A stretch of 64,000 nucleotides of DNA from Massilia sp. ZL223 (GTDB lineage Bacteria; Pseudomonadota; Gammaproteobacteria; Burkholderiales; Burkholderiaceae_D), in assembly GCF_018119395.1 (NCBI RefSeq), contig NZ_JAGPWD010000002.1, positions 124,001 to 188,000 on the forward strand, in the 5' to 3' direction. The position numbers and the translations under genes are program-made. The first letter of the stretch is position 1, and the number at the start of each line of letters is the position of its first letter. This document shows positions 28,431-38,534 of this stretch, piece after piece. Under the pieces are notes generated by a model, which saw nothing but the letters and a program-made list of their open reading frames with translations, did not search any database and was not told where the DNA came from.

Positions 28431-28487
28431 AAATTCATCTCACTCGTGGCGCTCCGTATACACCACCCGAATTGCATGCAGTGCGAA

Positions 28488-29573
28488 CTAGGCTGCGACC
28501 CGCTCATCCTGGGGTAGAGGGACCGGCAGCACGGCGGGACGGCCTTCCAGGTGGATGGTCTGCGCCGGCAGCGCCAGCCGCACGCCCTGTTCGGCGAGCA
28601 TGGCCACGATGCGCAAATAGATCTCCTGCTGCACGTCCATGAACACGCGGTAATCGGCACTCTCGACGAAGTACACCACCTCGTAGCTGAACGCCGGCGC
28701 CGTCATGCCGTTGAAGTGGGCGCGGTCGAAGCGCACCTGCGGCTGCTCGCTGACGATGGCTTCGACCAGGCCGGGCAGGGCGCGCAGCACCGGTTCGGGC
28801 GTGTCGTGGTTCACCGCCAGGTTGAACACCACGCGCCGCGCTTCCATCCGGCGCAGATTGTGGATGCGGCTCTTGAGCAGGGCGGCATTCGAGAACACGA
28901 TCTGCTCGCCGCCCAGGCTGCGCACCCGCGTGGTCTTGAGGCCGATGTGCTCCACGGTGCCGAGCGCATTGTCGACGATGATGAAGTCGCCGATCACGAA
29001 GGGCTTGTCGAGCACGATCGACAGCGAGGCGAACAGGTCGCCCAGGATGCTCTGCACGGCCAGCGCCACCGCGATACCGCCGATACCCAGGCTGGCCACC
29101 AGGGTCGTGATATTGACGCCCAGGTTATCGAGGATCATCAGCGCAACCACCGCCCACAGCAGCACGCGCACCAGGAAGCCGATCGCCGCCGACGAGGTGG
29201 CGCGGCCCGGATCCTCGGCCTGCTGCGCGCGGGTCGAGGCCAGCCAGCTCTTGACGCCATGGTCGCCCCAGATCGCGCACTGGACCAGCAGGGCGGCCAT
29301 CGCGGCGCGGCCGACGAACAGCTGGCCGCGTTCCGGCAAGGCCAGCAGGCTGGCGCCGGCGTACAGGCCGAGGATCGCCAGCACCGCCAGGCGGGTGGAC
29401 GACAGCGCCGCCACCGCCACGCCGCGCGCCCGCGAAGCCCGCTGGGCGGTGAGGCTGCGGATGCGCCGCAGCAGGATGGCCTTGACCGCGTCCAGGCCGG
29501 CCGCGACCGCGACGGCGACGGCCAGCGCGATCAGCCAGTCGGTAAGGGAGTTGCCGAGGATGATGTGATTCAT
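28488..29573 (-). CDS. MscS-family mechanosensitive channel
   Basis: A 361-residue protein: about five N-terminal membrane helices, then the pore-lining TM3-like segment rich in Gly/Ala (LGIGGIAVALAVQSILGDLFASLSI) and a cytoplasmic beta domain (VGDFIIVDNALGTVEHIGLKTTRVR), the MscS hallmark. It would release small solutes on hypo-osmotic shock. More helices than E. coli MscS, closer to YbdG/YnaI-type members. The upstream spacer (29574-29763) holds no clear gene. Confidence 0.87.
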   Translation of the reverse strand: MNHIILGNSLTDWLIALAVAVAVAAGLDAVKAILLRRIRSLTAQRASRARGVAVAALSSTRLAVLAILGLYAGASLLALPERGQLFVGRAAMAALLVQCAIWGDHGVKSWLASTRAQQAEDPGRATSSAAIGFLVRVLLWAVVALMILDNLGVNITTLVASLGIGGIAVALAVQSILGDLFASLSIVLDKPFVIGDFIIVDNALGTVEHIGLKTTRVRSLGGEQIVFSNAALLKSRIHNLRRMEARRVVFNLAVNHDTPEPVLRALPGLVEAIVSEQPQVRFDRAHFNGMTAPAFSYEVVYFVESADYRVFMDVQQEIYLRIVAMLAEQGVRLALPAQTIHLEGRPAVLPVPLPQDERVAA

Positions 29574-29763
29574 TGATGTGCTTCCTTGGAGTCGGCGGCG
29601 CGTCGCTGCGCCGGGGAGAGGGGAGGGCCGCACCCAGACGAACGCTCAAGGCCGCCCGTGATGCATTTGTACAATAGCATTTCGTTTCGGCATCAACAAC
29701 CCGCGCACGATTGCCACGCCGACAGCGATTTGTCGAAAAATCGCCGCAGGCTGAAAAAAGCTA

Positions 29764-29793
29764 TTGCAAAACTTCAAGCAAGCTTCGTATAAT
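29764..29793 (+). promoter_or_regulatory. tRNA-Val promoter
   Basis: TTGCAA, 18 bases, then a perfect TATAAT, followed by the GC-rich discriminator GCGGCTCCC. It lies just before the tRNA gene. Confidence 0.85.
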
Positions 29794-29803
29794 GCGGCTC
29801 CCC

Positions 29804-29880
29804 GGGCGGTTAGTTCAGCTGGTTAGAATACTTGGTCGACATCCAAGGGGTCGCAGGTTCGAATCCTGCACCGCCCACCA
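29804..29880 (+). tRNA. tRNA-Val (anticodon GAC)
   Basis: A 77-base cloverleaf with encoded CCA end. The acceptor stem GGGCGGT pairs with ACCGCCC; the anticodon stem CTTGG/CCAAG encloses the loop TCGACAT, giving anticodon GAC, which reads the Val codons GUC and GUU. The T arm GCAGG-TTCGAAT-CCTGC is intact. It lies between the accessory interval and the rplC promoter and is followed by a terminator. Confidence 0.95.
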
Positions 29881-29913
29881 GACTTCCAGATCGCAAGTCC
29901 CCGAGACTTGCAG

Positions 29914-29945
29914 AGAAAAGGCGCAGCGGTGTGCCTTTTCTGTGC
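29914..29945 (+). terminator. tRNA-Val terminator
   Basis: AGAAAAGGC (29914-29922) and GCCTTTTCT (29933-29941) form a perfect 9-bp stem around a 10-base loop; the T-rich stretch lies inside the descending arm. A smaller hairpin (GCAAGTC...GACTTGC) stands just before it. Confidence 0.7.
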
Positions 29946-30024
29946 CGTTCAGCTAGAACGGATTCCTCGCTCTCTCCATTATGCGAAAAACGCAACAGAG
30001 CCGGCTACACGCCCGATTCTTCTG

Positions 30025-30053
30025 TTGCGCCGTCGTCGTTTGCACGCTATACT
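30025..30053 (+). promoter_or_regulatory. promoter of the rplC-rpsQ (S10) operon
   Basis: TTGCGC, 17 bases, TATACT, then AGCCGGCTTCG. The start would be near 30060, giving a leader of about 85 bases before rplC. The sequence from the -10 onward is nearly the same as at the spc promoter (34920-34935), which supports both. Confidence 0.82.
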
Positions 30054-30144
30054 AGCCGGCTTCGGTATGGGTCTATCTTTTTTGACCCATATTTTTTAGT
30101 AGTTCAACTACCCCCGCCCAATCGTAGGTGGGAATGGAGAAAAA

Positions 30145-30801
30145 ATGAGCCTGGGCCTTCTCGGTCGCAAGGTTGGCATGATGCGTATCTTTACGGATGA
30201 CGGCGATTCGATCCCTGTCACCGTCCTGGACGTGTCGAACAACCGTGTTGCGCAAGTCAAAACTCCTGAAACTGACGGTTATACCGCTGTTCAGGTCGTC
30301 TTCGGTCAGCGTCGCGCTTCCCGCGTGAACAAGGCCGCCGCCGGTCACTACGCCAAAGCTGGCGTCGAAGCCGGTACGATGCTGAAGGAATTCCGCATCG
30401 ATTCCACCAAAGCCGCTGAACTCAAAGCCGGCGACACCATCAATGCTTCGATGTTCGAAGTGGGCCAGAAAATCGACGTGCAAGGCACCTCGATCGGTAA
30501 GGGCTACGCCGGTACCATCAAGCGTTACAACTTCTCGTCGGGTCGTCAGACCCACGGTAACTCGCGTTCGCACAACGTTCCTGGCTCCATCGGTATGGCC
30601 CAGGATCCGGGCCGCGTGTTCCCGGGTAAGCGCATGACCGGTCACATGGGCGACGTTACCGTCACCACCCAGAACCTGGAAATCGCCCGCATCGACGCTG
30701 AGCGTCAACTGCTGATGGTCAAAGGTGCCGTTCCTGGCGCCAAGAACGGCCAAGTGGTTGTCAAGCCGGCTGTCAAAACCAAAGCCAAGAAAGGAGCTTA
30801 A
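30145..30801 (+). CDS. rplC: 50S ribosomal protein L3
   Basis: A 218-residue large-subunit protein that reaches toward the peptidyl-transferase centre. [15 protein letters not shown] start and the long-loop segment [16 protein letters not shown] with the Gln methylated in E. coli. GGAG lies before the ATG. It is the first gene of its operon here because rpsJ is 7 kb upstream. Confidence 0.98.
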   Translation: MSLGLLGRKVGMMRIFTDDGDSIPVTVLDVSNNRVAQVKTPETDGYTAVQVVFGQRRASRVNKAAAGHYAKAGVEAGTMLKEFRIDSTKAAELKAGDTINASMFEVGQKIDVQGTSIGKGYAGTIKRYNFSSGRQTHGNSRSHNVPGSIGMAQDPGRVFPGKRMTGHMGDVTVTTQNLEIARIDAERQLLMVKGAVPGAKNGQVVVKPAVKTKAKKGA

Positions 30802-30803
30802 AT

Positions 30804-31424
30804 ATGGAACTTCAGCTCCTGAATGAGCAAGGTCAAGCTGGCGCAGGCGTTGCAGCTGCCGACACCGTGTTCGGCCGCGAATACAACGAAGCCCTGATCC
30901 ACCAGATCGTGGTCGCTTACGCCGCCAACGCACGTAGCGGCAACCGCAAGCAGAAAGACCGCGAAGAAGTCAGCCACACCACGAAGAAGCCATGGCGCCA
31001 GAAGGGCACCGGCCGCGCTCGTGCTGGTATGTCGTCGTCGCCTCTGTGGCGCGGCGGTGGTCGTATCTTCCCGAACACCCCGGACGAGAACTTCTCGCAC
31101 AAGGTCAACAAGAAGATGTTCCGTGCAGGTATCTGCTCGATCTTCTCGCAGCTGGCCCGCGAAGGCCGCCTGAACGTGGTTGAGAACCTGTCGATCGAAG
31201 CTCCGAAGACCAAGCTGCTGTCGCAAAAGCTGCAGGGCATGGGCCTGGAATCGGTCCTCGTGATCACCGACACCATCGACGAAAACCTGCTGCTCGCCTC
31301 GCGCAACCTGCCGAACGTGCTGGTCGTCGAGCCGAAGGCTGCTGACCCGATGTCGCTGGTGTTCTACAAGAAAGTCCTGGTCACCAAAGCTGCTCTGGCC
31401 AAGATCGAGGAGATGTACGCATGA
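30804..31424 (+). CDS. rplD: 50S ribosomal protein L4
   Basis: A 206-residue exit-tunnel protein. The long loop with [16 protein letters not shown], which lines the tunnel and is a known site of macrolide-resistance changes, is present and normal. In E. coli L4 represses the S10 operon through the rpsJ leader; that leader is not available here because rpsJ is separate, so control, if any, must work through the rplC leader. Confidence 0.98.
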   Translation: MELQLLNEQGQAGAGVAAADTVFGREYNEALIHQIVVAYAANARSGNRKQKDREEVSHTTKKPWRQKGTGRARAGMSSSPLWRGGGRIFPNTPDENFSHKVNKKMFRAGICSIFSQLAREGRLNVVENLSIEAPKTKLLSQKLQGMGLESVLVITDTIDENLLLASRNLPNVLVVEPKAADPMSLVFYKKVLVTKAALAKIEEMYA

Positions 31425-31738
31425 GCGCCGCAATCAAATTTAGCGAAGAGCGCCTGATGAAGGTGCTGCTGGCTCCGATCATTTCCGAAAAGGCGACCTT
31501 TGTCGCGGAAAAGAACGAGCAGATCGTGTTCAAGGTTCTGCCGGACGCGACCAAGCCAGAAATCAAGGCTGCCGTCGAGCTGCTGTTCAAGGTCGAAGTG
31601 GAATCGGTGCAAACCGTGAACCGCGAAGGCAAGCAGAAGCGCTCGGGCCGTTTCAACGGCCGCCGCAACCACACCAAGCGTGCTTTCGTGTGCCTGAAGC
31701 CAGGCCAGGAAATCAATTTTGTCGAGGAGGCTAAATAA
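31421..31738 (+). CDS. rplW: 50S ribosomal protein L23
   Basis: A 105-residue protein at the tunnel exit that docks trigger factor and [18 protein letters not shown] and the loop [16 protein letters not shown] are typical. The start overlaps the rplD stop by four bases (ATGA). An internal ATG (before KVLLAP) would give a shorter protein and cannot be excluded. Confidence 0.95.
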   Translation: MSAAIKFSEERLMKVLLAPIISEKATFVAEKNEQIVFKVLPDATKPEIKAAVELLFKVEVESVQTVNREGKQKRSGRFNGRRNHTKRAFVCLKPGQEINFVEEAK

Positions 31739-32565
31739 TGGCACTCGTTAAGATGAAGCCAACCTCCCCAGGCCGTCGCGGCATGGTGAAAGTTGTGACC
31801 GAAGGCCTGTACAAAGGCCGTCCGTTCGCAGCCCTGGTTGAAAAGAAATCGAAGACTGCTGGCCGTAACAACAACGGTCACATCACCACCCGCCACATCG
31901 GCGGTGGCCACAAGCAGCACTACCGCCTGGTTGACTTCAAGCGCAACAAGGACGGCATCCCTGCCAAGGTCGAGCGTATCGAATACGACCCGAACCGTAC
32001 CGCGCACATCGCTCTGCTGTGCTACGCCGACGGTCACCGTGCGTACATCATCGCCACCAAGGGCATGGCTGTGGGCGACACCGTCATGAACGGCGCGGAA
32101 GCACCGATCAAGGCCGGTAACTGCCTGCCGATCCGCAACATCCCGGTTGGTACCGTGATGAACTGCGTCGAAATGCTGCCGGGTAAAGGCGCACAGATGG
32201 CCCGCACCGCCGGCGCCGCTGTCGTCCTGATGGCGCGTGAAGGCACCTACGCCCAGGTTCGCCTGCGCTCGGGTGAAGTCCGTCGCGTGCACATCGAGTG
32301 CCGTGCAACCGTGGGTGAAGTCGGCAACGCCGAGCACAGCCTGCGCAAGATCGGTAAAGCCGGTGCGATGCGTTGGCGCGGTGTGCGTCCGACCGTCCGC
32401 GGTGTCGTCATGAACCCGATCGACCACCCGCACGGTGGTGGTGAAGGCCGTACGGCAGCAGGTCGCCATCCGGTGTCGCCATGGGGCCAGCAGACCAAGG
32501 GCAAGAAGACGCGTTCGAACAAGCGCACTTCGTCGATGATCGTCTCGCGCCGCGGCAAGAAATAA
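31738..32565 (+). CDS. rplB: 50S ribosomal protein L2
   Basis: A 275-residue protein needed for subunit joining and peptidyl transfer. The conserved C-terminal [14 protein letters not shown] segment with the key His is intact. Its ATG shares one base with the rplW stop; GAGGAGG precedes it. Confidence 0.98.
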   Translation: MALVKMKPTSPGRRGMVKVVTEGLYKGRPFAALVEKKSKTAGRNNNGHITTRHIGGGHKQHYRLVDFKRNKDGIPAKVERIEYDPNRTAHIALLCYADGHRAYIIATKGMAVGDTVMNGAEAPIKAGNCLPIRNIPVGTVMNCVEMLPGKGAQMARTAGAAVVLMAREGTYAQVRLRSGEVRRVHIECRATVGEVGNAEHSLRKIGKAGAMRWRGVRPTVRGVVMNPIDHPHGGGEGRTAAGRHPVSPWGQQTKGKKTRSNKRTSSMIVSRRGKK

Positions 32566-32575
32566 GGGATAAAAC

Positions 32576-32851
32576 ATGACTCGTTCATTGAAAAAAGGGC
32601 CGTTCATTGACGCCCACCTGGTGAAAAAAGTCGAAGCCGCGCAAGCGACCAAAGACAAGAAGCCAGTCAAAACCTGGTCGCGCCGCTCGACGATCACCCC
32701 GGACTTCATCGGTCTGACGATCGCTGTCCACAACGGCAAGCTGCACGTGCCGGTGTACGTCTCGGAGAACATGGTCGGCCACAAGCTCGGCGAATTCGCG
32801 CTGACCCGTACGTTCAAGGGCCACGCCGCTGACAAGAAGGCGAAAAAATAA
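32576..32851 (+). CDS. rpsS: 30S ribosomal protein S19
   Basis: A 91-residue small-subunit head protein. [14 protein letters not shown] start and [16 protein letters not shown] core are standard. The final base of its stop is the first base of the rplV ATG (TAATG). Confidence 0.98.
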   Translation: MTRSLKKGPFIDAHLVKKVEAAQATKDKKPVKTWSRRSTITPDFIGLTIAVHNGKLHVPVYVSENMVGHKLGEFALTRTFKGHAADKKAKK

Positions 32852-33180
32852 TGGAAACTAAAGCTATCCTCAAAGGCGTGCGCCTGTCGGAACAGAAGGG
32901 CCGCCTGGTTGCTGACCTGATCCGTGGCAAGAAAGTTGACGCAGCACTCAACATTCTGCAGTTCAGCCCGAAGAAGGGCGCGACCATCATCAAGAAGGTT
33001 CTCGAGTCGGCAATCGCCAACGCGGAACACAACGATGGCGCGGACATCGACGAGCTGAAGGTCACCCAGATCTACGTCGAAAAGGGCCCGATCCTGAAGC
33101 GCTTCACCGCACGTGCGAAGGGCCGCGGCGATCGCATTTCGAAACAATCCTGTCACATCTACGTGACTGTCGGTAACTAA
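32851..33180 (+). CDS. rplV: 50S ribosomal protein L22
   Basis: A 109-residue tunnel protein; the beta-hairpin region near residues 80-95 ([19 protein letters not shown]) that lines the exit tunnel is intact. Tight spacing to both neighbours shows co-translation. Confidence 0.98.
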   Translation: METKAILKGVRLSEQKGRLVADLIRGKKVDAALNILQFSPKKGATIIKKVLESAIANAEHNDGADIDELKVTQIYVEKGPILKRFTARAKGRGDRISKQSCHIYVTVGN

Positions 33181-33191
33181 GGGGTCATACG

Positions 33192-33986
33192 ATGGGTCAG
33201 AAAATCCACCCAACCGGCTTCCGCCTGGCGGTCACCCGTAACTGGGCATCGCGTTGGTACGCTGGCAACGGCAACTTCGCCGAAATGCTGAAGGAAGACC
33301 TGGAAGCGCGCGCTTTCCTGAAAAAGAAGCTGAAGAACGCTTCGGTCGGCCGTATCGTCATCGAGCGTCCTGCCAAGAACGCACGCTTCACGATCTACTC
33401 GTCGCGTCCTGGCGTCGTGATCGGCAAGAAGGGCGAAGACATCGAAGTGCTGAAGTCGTCGCTGACGAAGATCATGGGCGTGCCTGTGCACGTCAATATC
33501 GAAGAGATCCGCAAGCCGGAAATCGACTCGCAGCTGATCGCCGACTCGATCTCGCAGCAGCTCGAAAAGCGCATCATGTTCCGCCGCGCGATGAAGCGCG
33601 CCATGCAGAACGCAATGCGCCTGGGCGCTGTCGGCATCAAGATCATGTCGTCGGGCCGCCTGAACGGCATCGAGATCGCACGTACCGAATGGTACCGCGA
33701 AGGCCGTGTGCCTCTGCACACCCTGCGCGCCGATATCGACTACGGCACCAGCGAAGCATCGACCACCTACGGCATCATCGGCGTCAAGGTCTGGGTCTAC
33801 AAGGGCGATCGTTCGGCAACGGGCGAAGCACCTGTGATCGACGTGCCGGCCGACGAGAAGAAGCCACGCGGCCCGCGTCGCGATGATGGCAAGCCGGGCG
33901 GCCGTCCGCGCCCAGGCGCCAAACCAGGAGCCGCTCCAGCAGGTCGTCGCGCCGCTGCCAAGCCGGCTGAGAAAGCAGGAGAATAA
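33192..33986 (+). CDS. rpsC: 30S ribosomal protein S3
   Basis: A 264-residue protein with the KH domain ([18 protein letters not shown]) and the C-terminal S3 domain. The tail after about residue 218 is rich in Pro, Gly, Arg and Lys and extends some 30 residues beyond the E. coli protein; betaproteobacterial S3 proteins usually carry such a tail. Confidence 0.98.
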   Translation: MGQKIHPTGFRLAVTRNWASRWYAGNGNFAEMLKEDLEARAFLKKKLKNASVGRIVIERPAKNARFTIYSSRPGVVIGKKGEDIEVLKSSLTKIMGVPVHVNIEEIRKPEIDSQLIADSISQQLEKRIMFRRAMKRAMQNAMRLGAVGIKIMSSGRLNGIEIARTEWYREGRVPLHTLRADIDYGTSEASTTYGIIGVKVWVYKGDRSATGEAPVIDVPADEKKPRGPRRDDGKPGGRPRPGAKPGAAPAGRRAAAKPAEKAGE

Positions 33987-33988
33987 AG

Positions 33989-34408
33989 ATGCTGCAGCCA
34001 TCCCGCAGAAAGTATCGTAAAGAGCAGAAGGGCCGTAACACCGGCATTTCGCACACCCGCGGCACCGCTGTGTCGTTCGGCGAATTCGGCCTGAAGGCAG
34101 TTGCCCGCGGCCGTATCACCGCACGCCAGATCGAAGCAGCCCGTCGTGCGATGACCCGTCACATCAAGCGTGGCGGCCGTATCTGGATCCGTATCTTCCC
34201 GGACAAGCCGATCTCGAACAAGCCGGCTGAAGTCCGTATGGGTAACGGTAAGGGTAACCCGGAGTACTACGTCGCTGAAATCCAGCCAGGCAAAGTCCTG
34301 TACGAGATGGACGGCGTCGCAGAAGAACTGGCGCGCGAAGCGTTCCGCCTGGCCGCTGCCAAACTGCCGCTGGCAACCACCTTCGTGGTGCGCCAAGTCG
34401 GCCAATAA
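33989..34408 (+). CDS. rplP: 50S ribosomal protein L16
   Basis: A 139-residue protein near the A-site tRNA elbow. [16 protein letters not shown] start and [23 protein letters not shown] core with the Arg hydroxylated in E. coli. It starts two bases after rpsC. Confidence 0.98.
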   Translation: MLQPSRRKYRKEQKGRNTGISHTRGTAVSFGEFGLKAVARGRITARQIEAARRAMTRHIKRGGRIWIRIFPDKPISNKPAEVRMGNGKGNPEYYVAEIQPGKVLYEMDGVAEELAREAFRLAAAKLPLATTFVVRQVGQ

Positions 34409-34420
34409 CAGGAGTTGAAT

Positions 34421-34612
34421 ATGAAAGCATCGGAACTCCGCGGCAAAGACCAGGACGCCCTGCAGAAGGAGCTGAATGAGCTGCTGAAGGCCCAGTTCGG
34501 CCTGCGCATGCAGCTGGCTACCCAGCAGCTGGCGAACACCGCGCAGCTCAAGAAAGTACGTCGCGATATCGCGCGTGTGAAGACTGTGATGAACTCGAAG
34601 GAAGCCAAATGA
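34421..34612 (+). CDS. rpmC: 50S ribosomal protein L29
   Basis: A 63-residue protein near the tunnel exit. The ATG at 34421 with AGGAG at 34410-34414 is the start; a TTG two codons upstream lacks proper spacing. [10 protein letters not shown] start, helical hairpin with [10 protein letters not shown]. The stop overlaps the rpsQ start (ATGA). Confidence 0.97.
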   Translation: MKASELRGKDQDALQKELNELLKAQFGLRMQLATQQLANTAQLKKVRRDIARVKTVMNSKEAK

Positions 34613-34881
34613 ACGACACCACTAAAACGGCGCTGAAGCGTACGCTGGTCGGCAAGGTCGTGTCCGACAAAATGGACAAGACGGTGACCGTCCTGATCGA
34701 GCGTCACGTCAAGCACCCGCTGTATGGCAAGATCATCGTGCGCTCGAACAAGTACCACGCGCACGACGAGACCAACCAGGTCAAGACCGGCGACACGGTC
34801 GAGATCACGGAAGGTCGCCCGATCTCGAAGACGAAGGCCTGGACCGTGACCCGTGTTGTGCAACAAGCACAGGTCATCTAA
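34609..34881 (+). CDS. rpsQ: 30S ribosomal protein S17
   Basis: A 90-residue OB-fold protein ([26 protein letters not shown]). It is the last gene of the S10 operon; a 235-base gap with a promoter and a terminator-like hairpin follows before rplN. Confidence 0.98.
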   Translation: MNDTTKTALKRTLVGKVVSDKMDKTVTVLIERHVKHPLYGKIIVRSNKYHAHDETNQVKTGDTVEITEGRPISKTKAWTVTRVVQQAQVI

Positions 34882-34896
34882 GCCTTAAAATTTGTC

Positions 34897-34925
34897 TTGC
34901 GTGGCCCGCTGGTATCTGGGATACT
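34897..34925 (+). promoter_or_regulatory. spc operon promoter overlapping a hairpin
   Basis: TTGCGT, 17 bases, GATACT, then AGCGGGCTTCG, nearly the same downstream sequence as at the rplC promoter. The same bases form a 13-bp hairpin (34904-34916 with 34920-34932, one G-U pair), which in transcripts coming from rpsQ could act as a terminator or pause. The rest of the gap to rplN holds a second hairpin at 35065. Confidence 0.7.
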
Positions 34926-35064
34926 AGCGGGCTTCGTTCATGTGTTGCCGCAGTATGTCCCCGCGATGTCGGCGGCCTGTGTAGCGAAAGTTATTGGAAA
35001 GTCCAATCACCCAAACGTCATGCTCCAGCAGGGGCGTGCCGACGGGACCAAGACTGACCGCAGG

Positions 35065-35089
35065 CCCACGGTTTTCCGTGGGGTTTTCT
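35065..35089 (+). terminator. terminator-like hairpin before rplN
   Basis: CCCACGG-TTTT-CCGTGGG followed by GTTTTCT has the form of a rho-independent terminator yet lies 28 bases before the rplN start, downstream of the spc promoter. It could therefore work as an attenuator of the spc operon. Confidence 0.6.
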
Positions 35090-35116
35090 ACGGCTTAAGT
35101 TGGGAAAGAAAATACT

Positions 35117-35485
35117 ATGATTCAAACCGAAAGCCGGCTCGAAGTAGCCGACAACACCGGTGCCAAGGAAGTTCTGTGCATCAAGGTGTTGGGCGGCTCG
35201 AAACGCCGTTATGCGAGCATTGGCGACATCATCAAGGTCACCGTCAAGGTGGCTGCGCCGCGTGGTCGCGTCAAAAAAGGTGAAATTTACAACGCCGTGG
35301 TTGTGCGTACCGCCAAAGGTGTGCGCCGCCAGGACGGTTCCCTGGTCAAGTTCGACGGCAACGCCGCTGTCCTCCTGAACAGCAAGCTGGAGCCGATCGG
35401 TACCCGTATCTTCGGACCGGTGACGCGCGAGCTGCGTACCGAGAAGTTCATGAAGATCGTGTCCCTGGCACCTGAAGTTCTGTAA
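35117..35485 (+). CDS. rplN: 50S ribosomal protein L14
   Basis: A 122-residue beta-barrel protein at the subunit interface. [18 protein letters not shown] start and [18 protein letters not shown] end, full length. It opens the spc block, with its own promoter region upstream. The ribosome binding site (GGGAAAG) is mediocre for such a highly expressed gene. Confidence 0.98.
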   Translation: MIQTESRLEVADNTGAKEVLCIKVLGGSKRRYASIGDIIKVTVKVAAPRGRVKKGEIYNAVVVRTAKGVRRQDGSLVKFDGNAAVLLNSKLEPIGTRIFGPVTRELRTEKFMKIVSLAPEVL

Positions 35486-35494
35486 GGAGTCGCA

Positions 35495-35809
35495 ATGGAT
35501 AAGATTCGTAAAAACGACGAAGTCATCGTTCTGGCCGGTAAAGACAAGGGCAAGCGTGGCGTCGTTCAGAAGCGTGTAGACGCTGAACACGTCATCGTCG
35601 AAGGCGTCAACGTCGCCAAGAAAGCGACCAAGCCGAACCCGATGACCGGTAACACTGGTGGTATCGTCGACAAGACTATGCCGATTCACGTCTCGAACGT
35701 CGCGCTGTTCAACGCAGCGACCGGCAAGGCGGATCGCGTTGGCTTCAAGGATGTGGATGGCAAGAAAGTCCGCGTCTTCAAGTCGAACGGCGAAGTAGTG
35801 AAGGGGTAA
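35495..35809 (+). CDS. rplX: 50S ribosomal protein L24
   Basis: A 104-residue assembly-initiator protein with an N-terminal KOW motif ([20 protein letters not shown]). Nine bases after rplN, AAGGAG before the ATG. Confidence 0.98.
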   Translation: MDKIRKNDEVIVLAGKDKGKRGVVQKRVDAEHVIVEGVNVAKKATKPNPMTGNTGGIVDKTMPIHVSNVALFNAATGKADRVGFKDVDGKKVRVFKSNGEVVKG

Positions 35810-35814
35810 GAACA

Positions 35815-36354
35815 ATGGCCCGTCTCCAACAAATTTACAAAGACAAAGTCGTCGCCGAGCTGACCGAGAAATTCGGTTACAAGTCGATCATGGAAGTCCC
35901 GCGCCTGACCAAGATCACCCTGAACATGGGTCTGTCGGAAGCTGTCGCCGACAAGAAGGTCATCGAGCACGCCACTGGCGACCTGACCAAGATCGCCGGC
36001 CAGAAGCCGGTCGTGACCAAGGCTCGCAAGGCAATCGCAGGCTTCAAGATCCGCGAAGGCTACCCGATCGGTACCATGGTGACCCTGCGCGGTAACCGCA
36101 TGTACGAATTCCTGGACCGCTTCATCACCGTGGCCCTGCCGCGCGTGCGTGACTTCCGTGGCGTGAATGGCAAATCGTTCGATGGCCGTGGTAACTACAA
36201 CATCGGCGTCAAAGAGCAGATCATCTTCCCGGAAATCGATTACGACAAGATCGATGCGCTGCGTGGCATGAACATCTCGATCACCACCACCGCTAAGACC
36301 GACGAAGAAGCCAAAGCGCTGCTCGCCGCCTTCAAATTCCCGTTCAGGAACTAA
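35815..36354 (+). CDS. rplE: 50S ribosomal protein L5
   Basis: A 179-residue protein that binds 5S rRNA in the central protuberance and contacts P-site t[34 protein letters not shown] and [19 protein letters not shown] are standard. The start is five bases after rplX. Confidence 0.98.
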   Translation: MARLQQIYKDKVVAELTEKFGYKSIMEVPRLTKITLNMGLSEAVADKKVIEHATGDLTKIAGQKPVVTKARKAIAGFKIREGYPIGTMVTLRGNRMYEFLDRFITVALPRVRDFRGVNGKSFDGRGNYNIGVKEQIIFPEIDYDKIDALRGMNISITTTAKTDEEAKALLAAFKFPFRN

Positions 36355-36358
36355 GAGC

Positions 36359-36664
36359 ATGGCAAAACTTGCACTGATTAACCGCGAACAGAAGCGTGCA
36401 GACCTGGTGGAGAAATTCGCCGCAAAGCGTGCCGCTCTGAAAGCGATCATCGACGACCAATCGAAGTCGGAAGAAGAACGTTACGAAGCTCGCCTGAAAC
36501 TGCAGGCCCTGCCGCGCAACTCGGCCCCGACCCGCCAGCGTAACCGCTGCGCAATGACCGGCCGTCCACGTGGTACTTTCCGTAAATTCGGTCTGGCCCG
36601 CACCAAACTCCGCGAATTCGCCATGAAAGGCGAAATCCCGGGTATGACCAAAGCTAGCTGGTAA
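36359..36664 (+). CDS. rpsN: 30S ribosomal protein S14
   Basis: A 101-residue S14 of the long, zinc-free type (no CxxC pairs). C-terminal [19 protein letters not shown] is the conserved rRNA-binding part. Four bases after rplE. Confidence 0.98.
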   Translation: MAKLALINREQKRADLVEKFAAKRAALKAIIDDQSKSEEERYEARLKLQALPRNSAPTRQRNRCAMTGRPRGTFRKFGLARTKLREFAMKGEIPGMTKASW

Positions 36665-36678
36665 TAGGAGAATAAGCA

Positions 36679-37074
36679 ATGAGTATGAGCGATCCTATCG
36701 CCGATATGCTGACCCGCATCCGCAACGCACAAACTGTCCAGAAAACCACGGTCGCTATGCCGTCGTCGAAAGTCAAGGTTGCGATCGCCAACGTCCTGAA
36801 GGACGAGGGTTACATTGAAGATTTCGCCGTGTCCACCGAAGGTGGCAAGGCTGAACTGAAAATCGGTTTGAAGTATTACACCGGCCGTCCGGTCATCGAG
36901 CGCATCGAGCGCGTGTCCCGTCCTGGCCTGCGCGTCTACAAGGGCAAGAACGAAATCCCGTCGGTCATGAATGGCCTGGGCGTGGCAATCGTCTCGACCC
37001 CGCAAGGCGTGATGACCGACCGCAAAGCACGTGCTACCGGCGTCGGTGGCGAAGTGCTGTGCTACGTGGCTTAA
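36679..37074 (+). CDS. rpsH: 30S ribosomal protein S8
   Basis: A 131-residue protein that binds the 16S central domain and in E. coli represses the spc operon. [15 protein letters not shown] start, and [21 protein letters not shown] end with the conserved Cys. Confidence 0.98.
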   Translation: MSMSDPIADMLTRIRNAQTVQKTTVAMPSSKVKVAIANVLKDEGYIEDFAVSTEGGKAELKIGLKYYTGRPVIERIERVSRPGLRVYKGKNEIPSVMNGLGVAIVSTPQGVMTDRKARATGVGGEVLCYVA

Positions 37075-37083
37075 GGAGTAGAC

Positions 37084-37617
37084 ATGTCTCGAGTAGCTAA
37101 GATGCCAATCGCCGTCCCGGCAGGTACCGATGTCGCGATCAACGCGTCGTCGATCACCGTCAAGGGCCCGCTCGGCACCCTGACCCAGCCGCTGAACGGC
37201 CTGGTCAAAGTGGAAAACAACAACGGCACGCTGACCTTCGACGTGGTGGACGATTCGCGTGAATCGAACGCCATGTCGGGCACCCTGCGCGCCCTGGTCA
37301 ACAACATGGTTACCGGCGTCACCAAGGGCTTCGAGAAGAAGCTGAACCTGGTGGGCGTGGGCTACAAGGCAGCAGTGCAGGGCAACGCCCTGAACCTGTC
37401 GCTGGGCTTCTCGCACCCGGTGCTGCACGCGATGCCGGAAGGCGTCACTGCCGTCACCCCGACCCCGACCGAAATCCTGATCAAGGGTATCGATCGTCAA
37501 AAGGTCGGCCAGGTCGCCGCAGAAGTGCGCGCTTACCGCTCGCCTGAGCCTTACAAGGGCAAGGGTGTCCGTTATTCGGACGAAGTGGTGAAGCTTAAAG
37601 AAACCAAGAAGAAATAA
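37084..37617 (+). CDS. rplF: 50S ribosomal protein L6
   Basis: A 177-residue duplicated-domain protein near the GTPase-associated centre. [16 protein letters not shown] start and [22 protein letters not shown] end. Confidence 0.98.
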   Translation: MSRVAKMPIAVPAGTDVAINASSITVKGPLGTLTQPLNGLVKVENNNGTLTFDVVDDSRESNAMSGTLRALVNNMVTGVTKGFEKKLNLVGVGYKAAVQGNALNLSLGFSHPVLHAMPEGVTAVTPTPTEILIKGIDRQKVGQVAAEVRAYRSPEPYKGKGVRYSDEVVKLKETKKK

Positions 37618-37629
37618 TCGGAGCTGACG

Positions 37630-37992
37630 ATGGACAAGAAAGAATCGCGTCTGCGTCGCGGACGTCAAACCCGCATCAAGATCGCCCAGCTGGGCGTGAA
37701 CCGTCTGTCGGTTCACCGCACCAACCTGCACATCTATGCGAACCTGATCAGCCCGGACGCAAAGGTGCTGGTGTCGGCTTCGACGCTGGAAGCAGAAGTG
37801 CGCGCCGAACTGGCCGGCAAGACCGGTGGCGGCGGCAACGCTGCCGCGGCTGCCCTGGTTGGCAAGCGCGTCGCCGAGAAGGCACTGAAAGCAGGAATCA
37901 CCGAAGTTGCGTTCGACCGCTCGGGTTTCCGTTACCACGGCCGTGTGAAGGCGCTGGCAGAAGCCGCGCGTGAAGCCGGTCTGAAGTTCTAA
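37630..37992 (+). CDS. rplR: 50S ribosomal protein L18
   Basis: A 120-residue 5S rRNA-binding protein. [16 protein letters not shown] basic start and [26 protein letters not shown] end, full length. Confidence 0.98.
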   Translation: MDKKESRLRRGRQTRIKIAQLGVNRLSVHRTNLHIYANLISPDAKVLVSASTLEAEVRAELAGKTGGGGNAAAAALVGKRVAEKALKAGITEVAFDRSGFRYHGRVKALAEAAREAGLKF

Positions 37993-38004
37993 GGAAGAAT
38001 CGTC

Positions 38005-38523
38005 ATGGCAAAAATGCAAGCGAAAATGGCAAGCGACAAGCCGGATGATGGCATGCGCGAGAAAATGATCGCGATCAACCGCGTGACCAAAGTGGTCAAG
38101 GGTGGTCGTATCATGGGTTTTGCAGCGCTGACCGTTGTCGGTGACGGCGATGGCCGCATCGGCATGGGCAAGGGCAAGTCGAAGGAAGTTCCTGTCGGCG
38201 TGCAAAAAGCGATGGAAGAAGCCCGCCGCAACCTGATCAAGGTGCCCCTCAAGAACGGTACGCTGCACCACACCGTTACCGGTCGTCACGGCGCCTCGCG
38301 CGTCATGATGTCGCCGGCCAAGCCGGGTACCGGCGTGATCGCTGGTGGCGCAATGCGCGCTATCTTCGAGGTGATGGGCGTGACCGACGTGGTCGCCAAG
38401 TCGACCGGTTCGTCGAACCCGTACAACCTGGTTCGCGCTACCCTCGACGGTCTGGCAAAAATGAGCACTCCGGCTGACATCGCTGCCAAGCGCGGCAAGT
38501 CGGTTGAAGACATCCTGGGTTAA
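38005..38523 (+). CDS. rpsE: 30S ribosomal protein S5
   Basis: A 172-residue protein of the mRNA entry channel and decoding fidelity. The double-stranded-RNA-binding part with [19 protein letters not shown] (spectinomycin-site loop) is normal. Ends [11 protein letters not shown]. Confidence 0.98.
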   Translation: MAKMQAKMASDKPDDGMREKMIAINRVTKVVKGGRIMGFAALTVVGDGDGRIGMGKGKSKEVPVGVQKAMEEARRNLIKVPLKNGTLHHTVTGRHGASRVMMSPAKPGTGVIAGGAMRAIFEVMGVTDVVAKSTGSSNPYNLVRATLDGLAKMSTPADIAAKRGKSVEDILG

Positions 38524-38534
38524 GGGGAACAAAC

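Noticed and set aside
29804-29880. tRNA-Val as attachment site of an island between rpsJ and rplC
   Set aside because: No integrase gene and no visible direct repeat of the tRNA 3' end near 23.2 kb.
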